Shown: positions 7,812-17,672, counted from the first letter of the stretch. The stretch is DNA of 33,308 nt from Paenimyroides tangerinum (GCF_003865405.1 NZ_RQVQ01000033.1:1-33308), one strand, 5' to 3'. Made by a program: numbers and translations. The notes: generated by a model not told the origin, from the sequence alone.

Positions 7812-8816
7812 TTATTTTCCCATCAATTTGCCACCGATATTTCCTGCAGCTGAACCAGCTCCGGCTCCCGCAATATTTCCAGCTTTCATTGCCGATTGAT
7901 TTACATTTCGAGTGAAGTTTCCTGCACCACCTGCCTGAATAATCCAGCCTGTTACTGTTGGAATCGTGAAATAACCCACAATACCGATGATCATAAAAAT
8001 GATATAAACCGTATTGCTGGTATCAGGTATATAGGTCGGATCGGCTAGCATAGCGATGTCTCGTTCGAGTATCAGCGATTGAATTCGGGCAAGCATGGAA
8101 CTGAATAGATCAGAGACAGGTAGCCAGAGATAAACGCTTATGTATCTTGTAATCCATTGGGTGAGGGTGGTTTGAAAACCATCCCAAACACTGATTGCAA
8201 ACGCTATTGGTCCGAGTATGGATAGGACGATGAGAAAAAACGTTCGTATGGTATCAATCACCAAAGCGGCTGCTTGAAAAAGTATTTCCAATAAATTGCG
8301 AAACCAATCTTTTAGTGCTTTTTCTACCTGATAAGCTGTTCTATCCATATACATTCCTGCCATTGTTCCGATGTCCGAAGGTGACCAGCCTAATTCATCC
8401 AGTTTTTTGTCAAATTCTTCGTCTGAAACCATATAAGCTGTTTCTGGATTTCTGACCATTGCTTCGTATTCCAATCGGTCTTTCTGCTCTTGCAGCTTGT
8501 TTAGATCGAGTACTTGATGTTCGAGTATGCCATGCGTTCCTGTAACAATGGGACTTAATACGCCGTTAATAGTTCCTAAAACAATGGTTGGAAAAAACAT
8601 AATACATAGTCCTAAAGCGAAGGGTCGAAGCAACGGGAACACATCAATGGGTTCGGCTCGACTTAATGCTTGCCAAACTTTTAATGCTACATAAAACAAG
8701 GCACCCAATCCTGCTAGACCTTTTGCTACTGCTGCCATATCACCTGCAAGAGGCATCATGTCATCGTAAAGCGATCGCAGAAGCTGGTGAAGATTATTCC
8801 ATTCCATCTTTACCAA
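7812..8816 (-). CDS. traJ: Conjugative transposon protein TraJ (VirB6-like, polytopic)
   Basis: The 334-residue inner-membrane protein has several hydrophobic helices (ALGLCIMFFPTIVLGTI; TFFLIVLSILGPIAFAIS; IIFMIIGIVGYFTIPTVTGWI) and a Gly/Ala-rich tail (GAGAGSAAGNIGGKLMGK). TraJ is the VirB6/TrbL-like channel component of Bacteroidetes conjugation systems. Its start overlaps the end of traI by 7 bp, implying translational coupling. The gene is full length and undisturbed. Confidence 0.92.
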   Translation of the reverse strand: MVKMEWNNLHQLLRSLYDDMMPLAGDMAAVAKGLAGLGALFYVALKVWQALSRAEPIDVFPLLRPFALGLCIMFFPTIVLGTINGVLSPIVTGTHGILEHQVLDLNKLQEQKDRLEYEAMVRNPETAYMVSDEEFDKKLDELGWSPSDIGTMAGMYMDRTAYQVEKALKDWFRNLLEILFQAAALVIDTIRTFFLIVLSILGPIAFAISVWDGFQTTLTQWITRYISVYLWLPVSDLFSSMLARIQSLILERDIAMLADPTYIPDTSNTVYIIFMIIGIVGYFTIPTVTGWIIQAGGAGNFTRNVNQSAMKAGNIAGAGAGSAAGNIGGKLMGK

Positions 8817-9442
8817 TATTTTTGGTTAGCAGTTCCGTATAGTTCAAGCACCCTTTTGGAATCATTCTTCTTTTTAGCTCTTAAATAGCTAACCGAAATG
8901 TTTTTATTGGTATAGTAGCGCACCAAACTGTGGTATTCTTTTACCTCTTTGTACACTCGGTCAATCACATCCATACGTTCTTTGTCATTCAGTGAAAGAC
9001 TTGAAGAGGTTACAATTTGCTTTAGCTCTTTCAGTAGTTCGCCACTTTCGTTGAGTAGGGCTGAATAGCCATTGCCAATGGCGACCAATTCTTGTGGAGT
9101 GAAATTTGGATCGTTCATCATTTTACTAAAATTCTGTACGTACATTTCAGAAACATCACCCACCAACAAAACAGTCTGTTGTACTTTGCGGGCATCTTTT
9201 ACCAAATTGTTGATAGCTTTCAGCTTGTCGTAATACTCTTTCCCTTGCTTATAGACTTTTTCAACCTCTTTGAAATTCTTGACCACATTGCTTACTGTGG
9301 AAGAAGTTTGGACGATTTCATTAGCAGAATTAAGAATACCCGATGCGAGATTTGCTGGATCGGTTACGACAAATTGTGCTTTTGCAGACGGCGCTACGGC
9401 AAGCATCAATGCCGTACACACCATAAAAAGGATCTTTTTCAT
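8810..9442 (-). CDS. traI: Conjugative transposon protein TraI (DUF4141)
   Basis: The 210-residue exported protein has a signal peptide ending in APSAKAQ and a helical, coiled-coil-rich mature part (NEIVQTSSTVSNVVKNFKEVEKVYKQGKEYYD is its start) as in DUF4141/TraI of CTnDOT. The role is probably periplasmic, comparable in position to VirB5/TrbJ proteins. It follows the traG 3' exon by 28 bp. CTnDOT has the small traH between traG and traI; none is visible here. Confidence 0.88.
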   Translation of the reverse strand: MKKILFMVCTALMLAVAPSAKAQFVVTDPANLASGILNSANEIVQTSSTVSNVVKNFKEVEKVYKQGKEYYDKLKAINNLVKDARKVQQTVLLVGDVSEMYVQNFSKMMNDPNFTPQELVAIGNGYSALLNESGELLKELKQIVTSSSLSLNDKERMDVIDRVYKEVKEYHSLVRYYTNKNISVSYLRAKKKNDSKRVLELYGTANQKYW

Positions 9443-9470
9443 TTTTTTGAAATTTTTAAATGATTAATAA

Positions 9471-9907
9471 TTATTGATTGGCGTTATCACGCCTTTGCAT
9501 GGCGATGTGCTTAATGGCGAGTTCGACGTTCCCATCGAGTTCTGATGCGAGTTGCATCACTTCCATTTTTTCGGTTTCTTCCGTGGTATAAGCGAGATAT
9601 TCCTCCAAACTCACTTCGGTGGCATAGACTGCCGAGTGCGTACCACCTAAGCCAATCCAAACTTCTTTGTACAATCGGTTTGGGTCGTTGTTCATATTGA
9701 TGGATAATACTTGTCCTTTCTCTTTGTCCGTGAGACCTAGCATCGCCTGTATATCATCAAACTTGTTCATATACTTGCGCTGGTCTAAGAGTATCTTGCA
9801 ATCGGAGTTATTGATGATACTTTCCTTTACAATAGGTGATTGAATGATGTCATCCACCTCCTGTGTTACCACAATAGCTTCCCCGAAAAACTTCCTAACC
9901 GTTTTAA
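9471..9907 (-). CDS. traG: traG 3' exon (C-terminal part of VirB4-like ATPase)
   Basis: From the deduced intron 3' boundary the exon reads TT-AAA-ACG and encodes KTVRKFFGEAIVVTQEVDDI through to the C-terminus (145 residues after the junction codon). It holds the conserved segment after Walker B with the VTQEVDDI motif near the VirB4 sensor region. Joined to the exon at 12395-14462, it gives TTG-TTT-AAA (L-F-K) and a TraG of 834 residues, the usual size. Without splicing, this part could only be made from an internal start such as the ATG at 9956, which lies in intron sequence. Confidence 0.88.
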
Positions 9908-9968
9908 GTAGGCTAAGCACCCAGCGCCTTTTCGTATTACTACGGTAGGTTTCCAAATGCTCGCCCCC

Positions 9969-10002
9969 GAACCGGACTTACACGTCTCCGCGTATCCGGC
10001 TC
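9969..10002 (-). ncRNA. Group II intron domain V
   Basis: On the minus strand the 34-nt element runs GAGCCGGA ... TCCGGTTC, with an inner ACGCG-GAGA-CGTGT hairpin. It has the catalytic AGC triad near the 5' base, the bulge on the 3' arm and a GNRA tetraloop, all hallmarks of domain V. It lies 13 nt after the stop of the maturase gene, as expected for an ORF in domain IV. Confidence 0.9.
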
Positions 10003-10015
10003 TCCACTAATTTTG

Positions 10016-11839
10016 TCAGTGTAATGTTCCGTTATGGATTTTCTGATGACAACTATGGCATACCGCTACGGTCTTTCGTCTTCTTGCAATCATGTGTCTT
10101 TCCCAATTCTTTTTACCTTCGAGGTTTTTGAGTTTTCGTACATGGTGCATGACAAGCTTTTCCGTAGCTCCGCACATTTCACACTTTTCAGCTTTGAGCC
10201 TGTCTATAAGGCTTGTCCTACCTGCATCGAAGATGGAATAGGGCATGATGTCAAAGCCTGCGTCTGTCATCGGGTTCTTTCTTCTGAACCCCAAGTCGTA
10301 GAAGTACCTCTCTTTTACTGCACCAGATTTAGTGGTAAACCTTACCGTGAATTTTCCGTTCATACGATACTTGGCATTTATCTTTCTCGTTGAACTTTTG
10401 TATTTCCCAGCAAAGGTTTTGTACATACTGTACTCCATGATAAACCTGAAGTTGTGCAATTCAGAACAGTTGTTGGCAATAGAATAGTAATTGTAGAAAC
10501 CTCGTATTTCCCGATTGTATCGGTCGAGTATTTCAAGGTCGTCATTGAAAATAAGTCCAGACCTGCATTTTGGTTTCCAAATTTCCTTGCCATTTTGGTA
10601 TCGGAATTCCAACACACCATAGTCAAGTAATTTGTTCCTCATAGTTTCCGTACTTATTTTGAGATACACTCTTTTTCCATAGGTTCTTCTCAAACGACCT
10701 GCAATATCCCGTCTCTGTGCGTTGGACTTTCTCACAAAGATTTCATAGCCTAGAAAACGTGCCGAATCTTCCGTATGGGTAATGAGTGTTTTCTCATCTG
10801 ACAATTCCAGTTTAAGCTTTTCGTAAAGGAAATTTTTAATATCTTCCTTAACCTCTTTAGCATCCTGTTTACTACCTATTATCCCAATTAGGAAATCATC
10901 TGCATATCTGACATATTTTAATCTTTTATAATCTGTGTCCATTTCGTCACAGCTTGGAAACATTGCACGTTCCTTGTCTTCTGTCTTAATCCTTTGGATT
11001 AAAACCGCTCTTTCATTTTCGTCTTCTACAGACTTTAGTTTTCTCTCAGTTCTCTTTCTTGCATTTTCAAAGTCTTTACGGACTTTACTCGGTCTGCGTT
11101 TTTCCCCTTTATCGAATTTTACGATGTACTCTTTCATGTACTTGTCTAATCTGTCGAGATAAATATTTGCCAGTAATGGACTTACTATACCTCCCTGCGG
11201 CGTTCCGCTGTGCGTTTTATGAAATGTCCAATCTTCGATATAACCTGCATTCAGAAACTTACTGATGAGCCTTATAAATCTATCGTCGGAGATACGTTCT
11301 TTAAGGATGCTTATCAGTACATCATGACTGATATTATCAAAGAATCCTTTTATATCTCCTTCAATGAACCATTTAGCTCCACTGAATGACTTCTGAATCT
11401 GAGCCAGTGCGGTGTGACAGCTACGATTTAGGCGAAAACCATGTGAGGTGTATTCAAAATGTCCCTCATAGATAGCTTCCAAAATCATCCTTGTCACTTC
11501 CTGTACTAACTTGTCATCGAAAGCAGGTATGCCAAGAGGTCGCATCTTACCGTTTTTCTTCGGTATGTAAACTCTCCTCGATGGCTGGGGCTGATAGCTT
11601 TCATCTTTCAATGAACTTATCAGCTTTTCAATTCGAGATAGGCTCATATTGTCTATGCTTTGACCATCTGAACCCTCTGTCATATTGCCCTCTTTTGCAT
11701 AAATGCGTTGATAGGCAACATAGAACATCTCGTCATTGAACAGAATTCTGTAAAGTCTTTCAAACTTATAGCTTGAAGTTTTACTGTGTTCCATTAGACT
11801 GTTTAATACTCTTTCTGGATTTCTCATAATGTCTCTCAC
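10016..11839 (-). CDS. ltrA: Group II intron reverse transcriptase/maturase with HNH endonuclease
   Basis: The 607-residue intron-encoded protein has an N-terminal RT-0/RT-1 region (RRVYIPKKNGKMRPLGIPAF), the fingers-palm motif SGTPQGGIVSPLLANIYL, and the polymerase motif YADD (about residues 312-315). The maturase/X domain contains LGYEIFVRK. A C-terminal HNH zinc module follows with CEMCG, MHH and CHSCHQKIH. It should help the intron fold and splice, and drive target-primed retrohoming by cutting the second DNA strand. All catalytic motifs are intact, so the intron may be active. An alternative start is the ATG four codons downstream. The protein is unrelated in origin to the host operon, which it interrupts. 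Confidence 0.95.
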   Translation of the reverse strand: MRDIMRNPERVLNSLMEHSKTSSYKFERLYRILFNDEMFYVAYQRIYAKEGNMTEGSDGQSIDNMSLSRIEKLISSLKDESYQPQPSRRVYIPKKNGKMRPLGIPAFDDKLVQEVTRMILEAIYEGHFEYTSHGFRLNRSCHTALAQIQKSFSGAKWFIEGDIKGFFDNISHDVLISILKERISDDRFIRLISKFLNAGYIEDWTFHKTHSGTPQGGIVSPLLANIYLDRLDKYMKEYIVKFDKGEKRRPSKVRKDFENARKRTERKLKSVEDENERAVLIQRIKTEDKERAMFPSCDEMDTDYKRLKYVRYADDFLIGIIGSKQDAKEVKEDIKNFLYEKLKLELSDEKTLITHTEDSARFLGYEIFVRKSNAQRRDIAGRLRRTYGKRVYLKISTETMRNKLLDYGVLEFRYQNGKEIWKPKCRSGLIFNDDLEILDRYNREIRGFYNYYSIANNCSELHNFRFIMEYSMYKTFAGKYKSSTRKINAKYRMNGKFTVRFTTKSGAVKERYFYDLGFRRKNPMTDAGFDIMPYSIFDAGRTSLIDRLKAEKCEMCGATEKLVMHHVRKLKNLEGKKNWERHMIARRRKTVAVCHSCHQKIHNGTLH

Positions 11840-12394
11840 ATTTTCCTTTAATTGTATTAATAAAAATTAGCTGCTTCCCTTCGCCATGTACAAGGCTTTC
11901 CCTTGCTCGGACTACTACGGAAGCTCCGTTACCATGTCGAATATTCAGAGGGCAAACCCTCATAGCCTTACGGCATTCCGATTTAGGTAATCCCCGATTG
12001 CGACTTAATAACTATTGGCACGATGGATTGTCGGATACAACTTCCGTCCTTTGTACACTTACTGTGACTGCGCTGTAATAAGTTCTTGCTTCTCTTATAC
12101 CTATTCACTAAGGAAGTATTACAGTATGACGATTGATAGCTATCTTACGTCATAGTTTCAAGTGAAACCGCTCGGACTATCGTTAAATCAATTCGGATTT
12201 TATCCTCATATCCATCTTTTCACCTCGCCATTCAGTAGCAGTTTGATAACTAACTGACTTATGACTTTACCGACATGCTACACTCCCTGTCCAGTTTCCC
12301 TTTCAGATAAGTCGGTTGATGATAGGTTTTTCAAAGAACACTAACCTAATCTCTTGCCACAGAGATATTTATTAAGCCACCTTGACGGGCGCAC

Positions 12395-14462
12395 ACAAAT
12401 ACTTGATATATTCCGCCATTCCTTCTTTGGCAATAGCTTTCCAAGCTTCTTCAATTAAAATCAGCTTGCGGACACCTTTCAATCGGCGCATTTTGTTGAT
12501 GAATACCTCCATAATAATGATGGTCACAATTGGAAATAGGATTTTGTGGTCTTTTATCGCATCAATCTCAAACACGATAAAGCGTTTGGAAAGTAGGTCT
12601 AATTGCTTGTCGGAGTTTAAGAGATAATCGTACTCACCACCTTTGTAATAAGGCTCCAATACGTTAAGAAAATTAGCAATATCAAAATCCTTTTCTCTTA
12701 CCTGTTTTTCTTCTAAAACCTTTCGGTAATCGCCTTTTACATATTCATAAAAACCGTTGAATGAGGGGTAAACATCATCTGTTTTGATACATTCGATATA
12801 ACCCGAAACCGCATTGGACAATGCCACTTCTTCAGAGCGAGTTGGTGGTTCATCATCACGTTTCCAAAGTGTCAATATCAAAGTTTTGATACTTTCACGC
12901 TTCTCAATATCGAATATACCGTCATCGGTATAAAATGGATTAAAGGCAATAGGATTATCTTCGGTATATGTGAAGTAAACACCGTCTTCGCCTTTGGTTT
13001 TTCCTTTAATCAATTCACATAAGCCTTGATACGAGTTCCCCGTATCTACCAATAAGACATGCGCGCCTTGTTCGTAATACTGCCTAACCATGTGGTTAGT
13101 GAAGAATGATTTACCCGAACCCGATGGTCCCAAAATGAATTTGTTTCGATTTGTGATAATACCCCGTTTCATAGGCAAATCAGAAATATCCAAATGAATG
13201 GGTTTCCCAGTTAGCCTGTCCGCCATTTTTATTCCGAACGGTGAAGGCGAATTGTGGTAATTGGTTTCTTCTGTAAACAGACACAATGCAGGTTCAATAA
13301 AGGTGTAAAAGCTTTCTTCACTTGGAAAATCGCCTGCATTACCTGGCATTCCTGCCCAATACAAAGTGGCTACATCTGTGGTGTTATGACGGGGTTTACA
13401 TTCCATCAATGCCAATGCACTACCGCAATCGTTCTTTAGCTGTTTCAGTTCCGCAGGATCTTCCGACCAAGCCATGATGTTGAAATGTGCTCTGATCGAA
13501 GACAGTCCAAAACTATGGGCTTCGTTCAGGTATTTTTCAATCCATTCTTTGTTGATTTGGTTGGCACGACTGTAGCGAGCCAGCGAATGCATATTCCTTG
13601 CAGACTTCTCAAACTGTTGAAGGTTGTCTTCGCTGTTATCTAAAAACAAATATTGATTGTAGATGTGGTTGCAACTCAACAACAAACCCACTGGAGCGGC
13701 AAACGATAAACGACAATCACTGCGATCGGTTGATAGTTTTTCTAAACGGGTATCTGCTGAAACCGTTGCGGGTAAGTCATCTGTATCCGACAAAGTATGC
13801 AAAGACAGTCTTTTGTTGCCAATACGAACTTCTTCGGCTCCAAGAGCGATGTCTTGCATCGGTGTTCCTGCTGTTCTTGAAAGCGTAAGGTATTGTTCCA
13901 GTACCCCCTGTTTTTCGTCTGTTCCAACGATATCGTCTTCGTTTAATCGTTTCAAACTCACAAAACCACTGTCATTGAGGATGCGCTCAAATTGAGCGAC
14001 TGCTTCCATAAAATGCTGTATGGTTTCCTTGTTTCTGATTTCTTTTGGAATCAACGTGCCTTTGCAAAGTGAACTAAAGTTGCTTTGCATACGCATTCTT
14101 TCTTTGGTCGTTTTAGTTAGAAATAGATAGCAATAATGATTCAAAAACGGACGTTCGTTGAAATGTCTTTGATAGCTTTTAGACAAAAAACTTTGGTCTT
14201 CCTGTGTCAAATCGGGTGCATAGTTTTCTTTGATATACCAATCTTGTTTGTGAACGATTGTGAAATCAGGCAATGTCTTGATCGCCTTGTGCCAAGCAGA
14301 ATGAATCGCTTCATATTCAGCAGAAGCTACCGTTAATAATTCAGGTAAGTGTACTTCAAAACAGGCGGTGATGTCTGCATCTTTAGAAAGAATACAATTG
14401 TTTTCTACTGCTAAAAGCGGAAACTTGTTTTCTAAAGTGGTGGTTTTTGCTACATTTTTCAT
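12395..14462 (-). CDS. traG: traG 5' exon (N-terminal and Walker domains of VirB4-like ATPase)
   Basis: TraG is the VirB4-type ATPase that powers assembly of and transport through the conjugation channel. This exon encodes 689 residues plus one base: the N-terminal VirB4 domain, Walker A GPSGSGKS (residues 445-452), and Walker B LILIEE (667-672) followed by AWKAIAKEGMAEYIKYL. In the unspliced gene, the frame runs eight codons into the intron (CAPVKVA-stop), giving a truncated protein that lacks the C-terminal 145 residues. Start overlaps the traF stop by 4 bp (ATGA). The exon itself shows no damage. Confidence 0.93.
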
Positions 14463-14788
14463 ACGGCTTTCGATTTAGGCGTGAATTTCAAATAGCGGTA
14501 GATGGGCTTACGACAGATGATGTAACGAGGATGCTTTTTTCTGGCACCCACTTTCATGAGTCCGTGTTCACCGTATTTTCTGTTCAGGGAAAAGGTTTGC
14601 CAAATAATCATAGAGGCACCACCAGCTCCAAGAAGTAAACAGATGTATGAGTTTACACCTGCCATATACAAGATCATCACGAATATGAGCATACCCAGCA
14701 ATCCACCCGCGAAGATGAACAGGTACTGTGCTTTCAGCCCTTTAAATTCCACCGTTCTCCCGATGCCTTTGTTGATATTGTAATTCAT
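14459..14788 (-). CDS. traF: Conjugative transposon protein TraF (DUF4133, VirB3-like)
   Basis: The 109-residue protein begins MNYNINKGIGRTVEFKGLKAQ, the typical TraF start, followed by two transmembrane helices (YLFIFAGGLLGMLIFVMILY; SYICLLLGAGGASMII). The open frame extends upstream to 14851, but that start lies inside traE; the ATG at 14788 is 11 bp after the traE stop and gives the family N-terminus. It probably serves as a VirB3/TrbD-like inner-membrane partner of the TraG ATPase, with which it overlaps by 4 bp. Confidence 0.9.
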   Translation of the reverse strand: MNYNINKGIGRTVEFKGLKAQYLFIFAGGLLGMLIFVMILYMAGVNSYICLLLGAGGASMIIWQTFSLNRKYGEHGLMKVGARKKHPRYIICRKPIYRYLKFTPKSKAV

Positions 14789-14799
14789 AATGCCAAGGA

Positions 14800-15105
14800 T
14801 TAAAGGAAGAATGAACGCAGAATGGTAGCTGCCACAATCAAGAAGATACACGCACCGAACCAGCTTGCAGCCGTTTTACTGGTGTCAGGATCTCCACTAC
14901 TAAATTTATTGTAGACTTTAACTCCTCCGATTAATCCAACTACGGCTCCAATGGCGTAGATCAATTTGGTAGCTGGATCGAAATAAGAGGTTACCATTTG
15001 AGTGGCTTCGGTGATTCCAGCTGCTCCATTTCCTTGCGCGAATACACCAATTCCTGACAGCATTGCAACGGCTGCCAGTAAAATCTTTTTTCTTTGTTTT
15101 TTCAT
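14800..15105 (-). CDS. traE: Conjugative transposon protein TraE (DUF4134, VirB2-like)
   Basis: The 101-residue small membrane protein has a signal-like N-terminus (KKILLAAVAMLSGIGVFAQ), a Gly-rich mature start (GNGAAGITEATQMVTSYFDP) and two hydrophobic helices. This is the layout of DUF4134/TraE, comparable with VirB2/TrbC pilin-like proteins. It is the first gene after the cargo block and heads the traE-traQ part of the operon. Its 5' leader contains hairpins (15110-15171). Confidence 0.9.
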   Translation of the reverse strand: MKKQRKKILLAAVAMLSGIGVFAQGNGAAGITEATQMVTSYFDPATKLIYAIGAVVGLIGGVKVYNKFSSGDPDTSKTAASWFGACIFLIVAATILRSFFL

Positions 15106-15109
15106 AATT

Positions 15110-15171
15110 GAAACACATTAATTTGTTATTGTATTCCCACTTCTTGTGGGCTTTCGGAACAAAGGTGTTTC
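15110..15171 (-). promoter_or_regulatory. Structured leader upstream of traE
   Basis: GAAACAC (15110-15116) and GTGTTTC (15165-15171) form a 7-bp inverted repeat that encloses the hairpin CCCAC-TTCTT-GTGGG (15136-15150). The structure ends 4 bp before the traE start codon, so it could influence traE translation or mark an independent transcript start. The role is inferred; no promoter consensus is clear. Confidence 0.35.
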
Positions 15172-15243
15172 AGAAATTAAAGCGATGTATTAAAGTGGCT
15201 GTGAGTGGAATTGTTTGGCGGAGAGAGGCTTTGTAACAAACGA

Positions 15244-15279
15244 AATTAGGCTGTTTCTATTTTTAGAAACAGCCTAATT
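15244..15279. terminator. Perfect 16-bp hairpin after hsdM
   Basis: AATTAGGCTGTTTCTA (15244-15259) pairs perfectly with 15264-15279 around a TTTT loop. It begins 25 bp after the hsdM stop on the minus strand. A pure U-tract is lacking, but the position and stem strength fit a terminator or mRNA-end hairpin insulating the defence cargo from traE. Confidence 0.6.
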
Positions 15280-15303
15280 ATGCTATAAATTTCAAATCTG
15301 AGA

Positions 15304-16761
15304 TTAGTTCAACGAATCCTTAATCGCTCTAAAATTTGCTAAAGCACTTTCGATATTCTCAATGATATCATCAATCAGCACTTCTGGGTCTGGAAGATTA
15401 TCCAAATCAATCAGATTACCATCTTTAAGCCAGAATATATCAAGGTTGGTTTTATCCCTTTCGATAATTTCTTCATAAGAATATTTACGCCAACGACCTG
15501 TATCATTTTCTTCATTCCATGTTTCTATTCTTTCCGAAATATTATCAGCTTTATAGCATTGTATAAAATCCTCTAGATGCTCAAATTTTAATGGATTCTT
15601 TTTAGGAGTGTGCCTAATATTTGTTCGGTAATCGTAAATCCAAACCTCTTTCGTTGCGGAAGTATTTGATTCTGATTCTTTTTGGAAAAATAACACATTT
15701 GATTTCACACCTTGAGCATAGAAAATACCTGTAGGTAGTCTAAGTATTGTATGTAAATTTGTATTTTCAAGAAGTTTTTTCCGGATGGTTTCACCTGCTC
15801 CTCCTTCAAACAATACATTGTCAGGTAAGACAACTGCTGCTCTACCATGTTCTTTCAACATTGTTACTATATGCTGTAAGAAAGAAAGCTGTTTGTTGCT
15901 TGTCGTCACCCAGAAATCCTTTCTTAAGAAGTAACCATCCTTTTCTGCTTGCTTTTTATCTGTAGTTGGTATATCGCTACTACTTATTCCAAACGGAGGA
16001 TTAGCGAGTACTATGTCTACTTTTTCTGATTCAGAAACCTCTCCATTAGTCCTTTTCAAACTATCTGTAACTTCTATTTCAGGGGTTTCTTTTAAATCGC
16101 CTACACCATGTAGGAAGAGATTCATCAAGCAAAGTCGAGCTGTAGCTTTCTCAATTTCCCAACCTTTGAATGTATGGAATTTCAAAAACTCCTGCTGAGG
16201 TTTGGTTAGTTTAGTTTTTCCTAAATGATTCAGAACTCCTAAGAAGAAACCACCTGTACCACATGAAGGATCTGCAACCGTTTCTTTAGGTTTAGGCTGT
16301 ATACATTCAACCATTGCATTAATTACCGATCTTGGGGTAAAATATTGACCGGCTCCGCTGTTTTCAGCATTCTTTTGTAATAGGGATTCGTAAATTTCAC
16401 CTTTAACATCTATTTCCTGTGAAGTCCAATCTTCTTCATCAATTAGATTGATTAACCTCTTAAGCTTAACTGAATCGTGTATTTTGTTTAATGCTCCGGC
16501 AAAAATTTTGCTTAGCATGCCGCCTGAATTGGAAAGCTTTTTTAATATTGATTCGTATGTTTCAATTATTTGACCAGATGATTTTAATTCCTGCCAGTTA
16601 CATCCATCAGGAATTTGATACTGGCTTTTGTTTTCATCTGCCATTTTAAGAAACAGTAAATATGTAAGCTGTTCCAAATAATCTCCGTACCCTAATCCAT
16701 CATCACGAAGAGTATCACAGAATGACCAGATTTTTGCTACTAATATGTTTGTTGATGCCAT
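15304..16761 (-). CDS. hsdM: Type I DNA methyltransferase subunit HsdM
   Basis: The 485-residue N6-adenine methyltransferase has an N-terminal helical HsdM domain (LEQLTYLLFLKMADE), a GAGQYFTPR motif (137-144), the AdoMet-binding motif DPSCGTGGFF (164-173) and the catalytic NPPF (254-257). With HsdS it should methylate adenines within a bipartite target and so mark host DNA. Length is normal for the compact HsdM type. It is the last gene of the cargo operon, 14 bp after the HNH gene, instead of being adjacent to hsdS or hsdR. No hsdR is present anywhere in the window. Confidence 0.95.
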   Translation of the reverse strand: MASTNILVAKIWSFCDTLRDDGLGYGDYLEQLTYLLFLKMADENKSQYQIPDGCNWQELKSSGQIIETYESILKKLSNSGGMLSKIFAGALNKIHDSVKLKRLINLIDEEDWTSQEIDVKGEIYESLLQKNAENSGAGQYFTPRSVINAMVECIQPKPKETVADPSCGTGGFFLGVLNHLGKTKLTKPQQEFLKFHTFKGWEIEKATARLCLMNLFLHGVGDLKETPEIEVTDSLKRTNGEVSESEKVDIVLANPPFGISSSDIPTTDKKQAEKDGYFLRKDFWVTTSNKQLSFLQHIVTMLKEHGRAAVVLPDNVLFEGGAGETIRKKLLENTNLHTILRLPTGIFYAQGVKSNVLFFQKESESNTSATKEVWIYDYRTNIRHTPKKNPLKFEHLEDFIQCYKADNISERIETWNEENDTGRWRKYSYEEIIERDKTNLDIFWLKDGNLIDLDNLPDPEVLIDDIIENIESALANFRAIKDSLN

Positions 16762-16775
16762 TATTTCTCAATTTA

Positions 16776-17672
16776 TTATACTAATACTCGTTCTACATCT
16801 TTAAGCCAGCTATATTCATCATCTTTAATTTTTTCTTTCACAAAATTTCTTACGATCATTGAATAAGGCTCTGTGTATTTCGAGTAGTTATGAAGAAGTA
16901 GAAAACATTCATCTATTTTCTCATCTCTTCTCACAGGATCATTAATATTGTTTTTTATATAATTATGTGCTTTTTTCACTGCCATTTCACAATTTGACCA
17001 AATCTTACTTCTTCCTCTTCGTAGTGGAGTATGATCCAACCCATAAAATTTTATAGAAAGCGTAGCCTTTTTATTATATAATGGACTGTCTTCTTCATTA
17101 TAAGTTGGATATGGATCTCCATTTTGATCAAATGATATTAACGTTACATCTCTCGGTTTTATCGGGTCGATAAGAAGAGGTCTTTCGCAATCGCATTCTT
17201 CGTCATCTGTTTGAGCCAAACCATCACCATCTAATGGAAAAAAATTTCCTTTACCATAAACTTCGTTCCCAGTGTCAAATCTATCTTTCCTTAACTTATT
17301 AACTAATGAGCCTGCTAAACGAAAGTTAATCCAACTATATGAGAGCCACCAATAACCATCTTCAAGAATTACAGCCCCATCTTCAGATTTAGATTCCGCT
17401 TTAGGTCGGAAGTGCTCTATCTCCCATTCACTTGAACTTTCAGGTGCTTCGGAGTACCAGCATTTATGTCCTGATAATTCAGATAATGCTGGATATAATT
17501 CTCTCCAAATATTATTTGTAGACCAATAGTTACTTCTTTGTTTTTTCGTCATTGGACGAATATCATTTAGACATTGTTCTGCTCGTTGAACCCAAGCATC
17601 AAAGCTACCAGCGTGGTTTCCTTCAAGACTATCGAATTTAGCCCGTAAGTCAGATAGATTTATTACTCTCAT
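16776..17672 (-). CDS. PtuB-like HNH endonuclease-family protein
   Basis: The 298-residue protein resembles the HNH proteins paired with ABC ATPases in Septu and some retron systems (TIGR02646-like). The core reads KCWYSEAP (70-77), EIEHFRPK (84-91, His87 as likely general base), then WWLSYSWINFRLAGSL and NKLRKDRF (125-132). Zinc-type CxxC pairs of classical HNH enzymes are absent (C-W-Y-S), so the fold may be metal-lean. A conserved LLIDPIKPRDVTLISF segment follows. It would be the nuclease effector. The start overlaps the ATPase stop by 4 bp (ATGA), showing tight coupling, and hsdM follows after 14 bp. Nuclease activity is inferred from family and motif only. Confidence 0.78.
   Translation of the reverse strand: MRVINLSDLRAKFDSLEGNHAGSFDAWVQRAEQCLNDIRPMTKKQRSNYWSTNNIWRELYPALSELSGHKCWYSEAPESSSEWEIEHFRPKAESKSEDGAVILEDGYWWLSYSWINFRLAGSLVNKLRKDRFDTGNEVYGKGNFFPLDGDGLAQTDDEECDCERPLLIDPIKPRDVTLISFDQNGDPYPTYNEEDSPLYNKKATLSIKFYGLDHTPLRRGRSKIWSNCEMAVKKAHNYIKNNINDPVRRDEKIDECFLLLHNYSKYTEPYSMIVRNFVKEKIKDDEYSWLKDVERVLV

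Larger units (their letters stand above)
9908..12394 (-). mobile_element. Group II intron inserted in traG, sense orientation
   Basis: The intron is 2,487 nt. On the minus strand it begins GTGCGCCCGTCAAGGTGGC (5' consensus GUGYG) and ends GCTTAGCCTAC (3' consensus AY). Removing it restores the traG frame exactly (KYL-F-KTVRK). It carries an intron-encoded reverse transcriptase/maturase, a 34-nt domain V at 9969-10002 with AGC triad and GAGA tetraloop, and a domain VI region at 9908-9968. About 555 nt at the 5' side (11840-12394) form the ribozyme domains I-IV and contain no gene of their own. An EBS1 candidate ACAAA near 12050-12055 could pair with the exon end TTTGT (tentative). Confidence 0.92.

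Noticed and set aside
10378..10626. Minus-strand frame of 82 residues inside the intron
   Set aside because: It overlaps the maturase gene in another frame and has no family resemblance.
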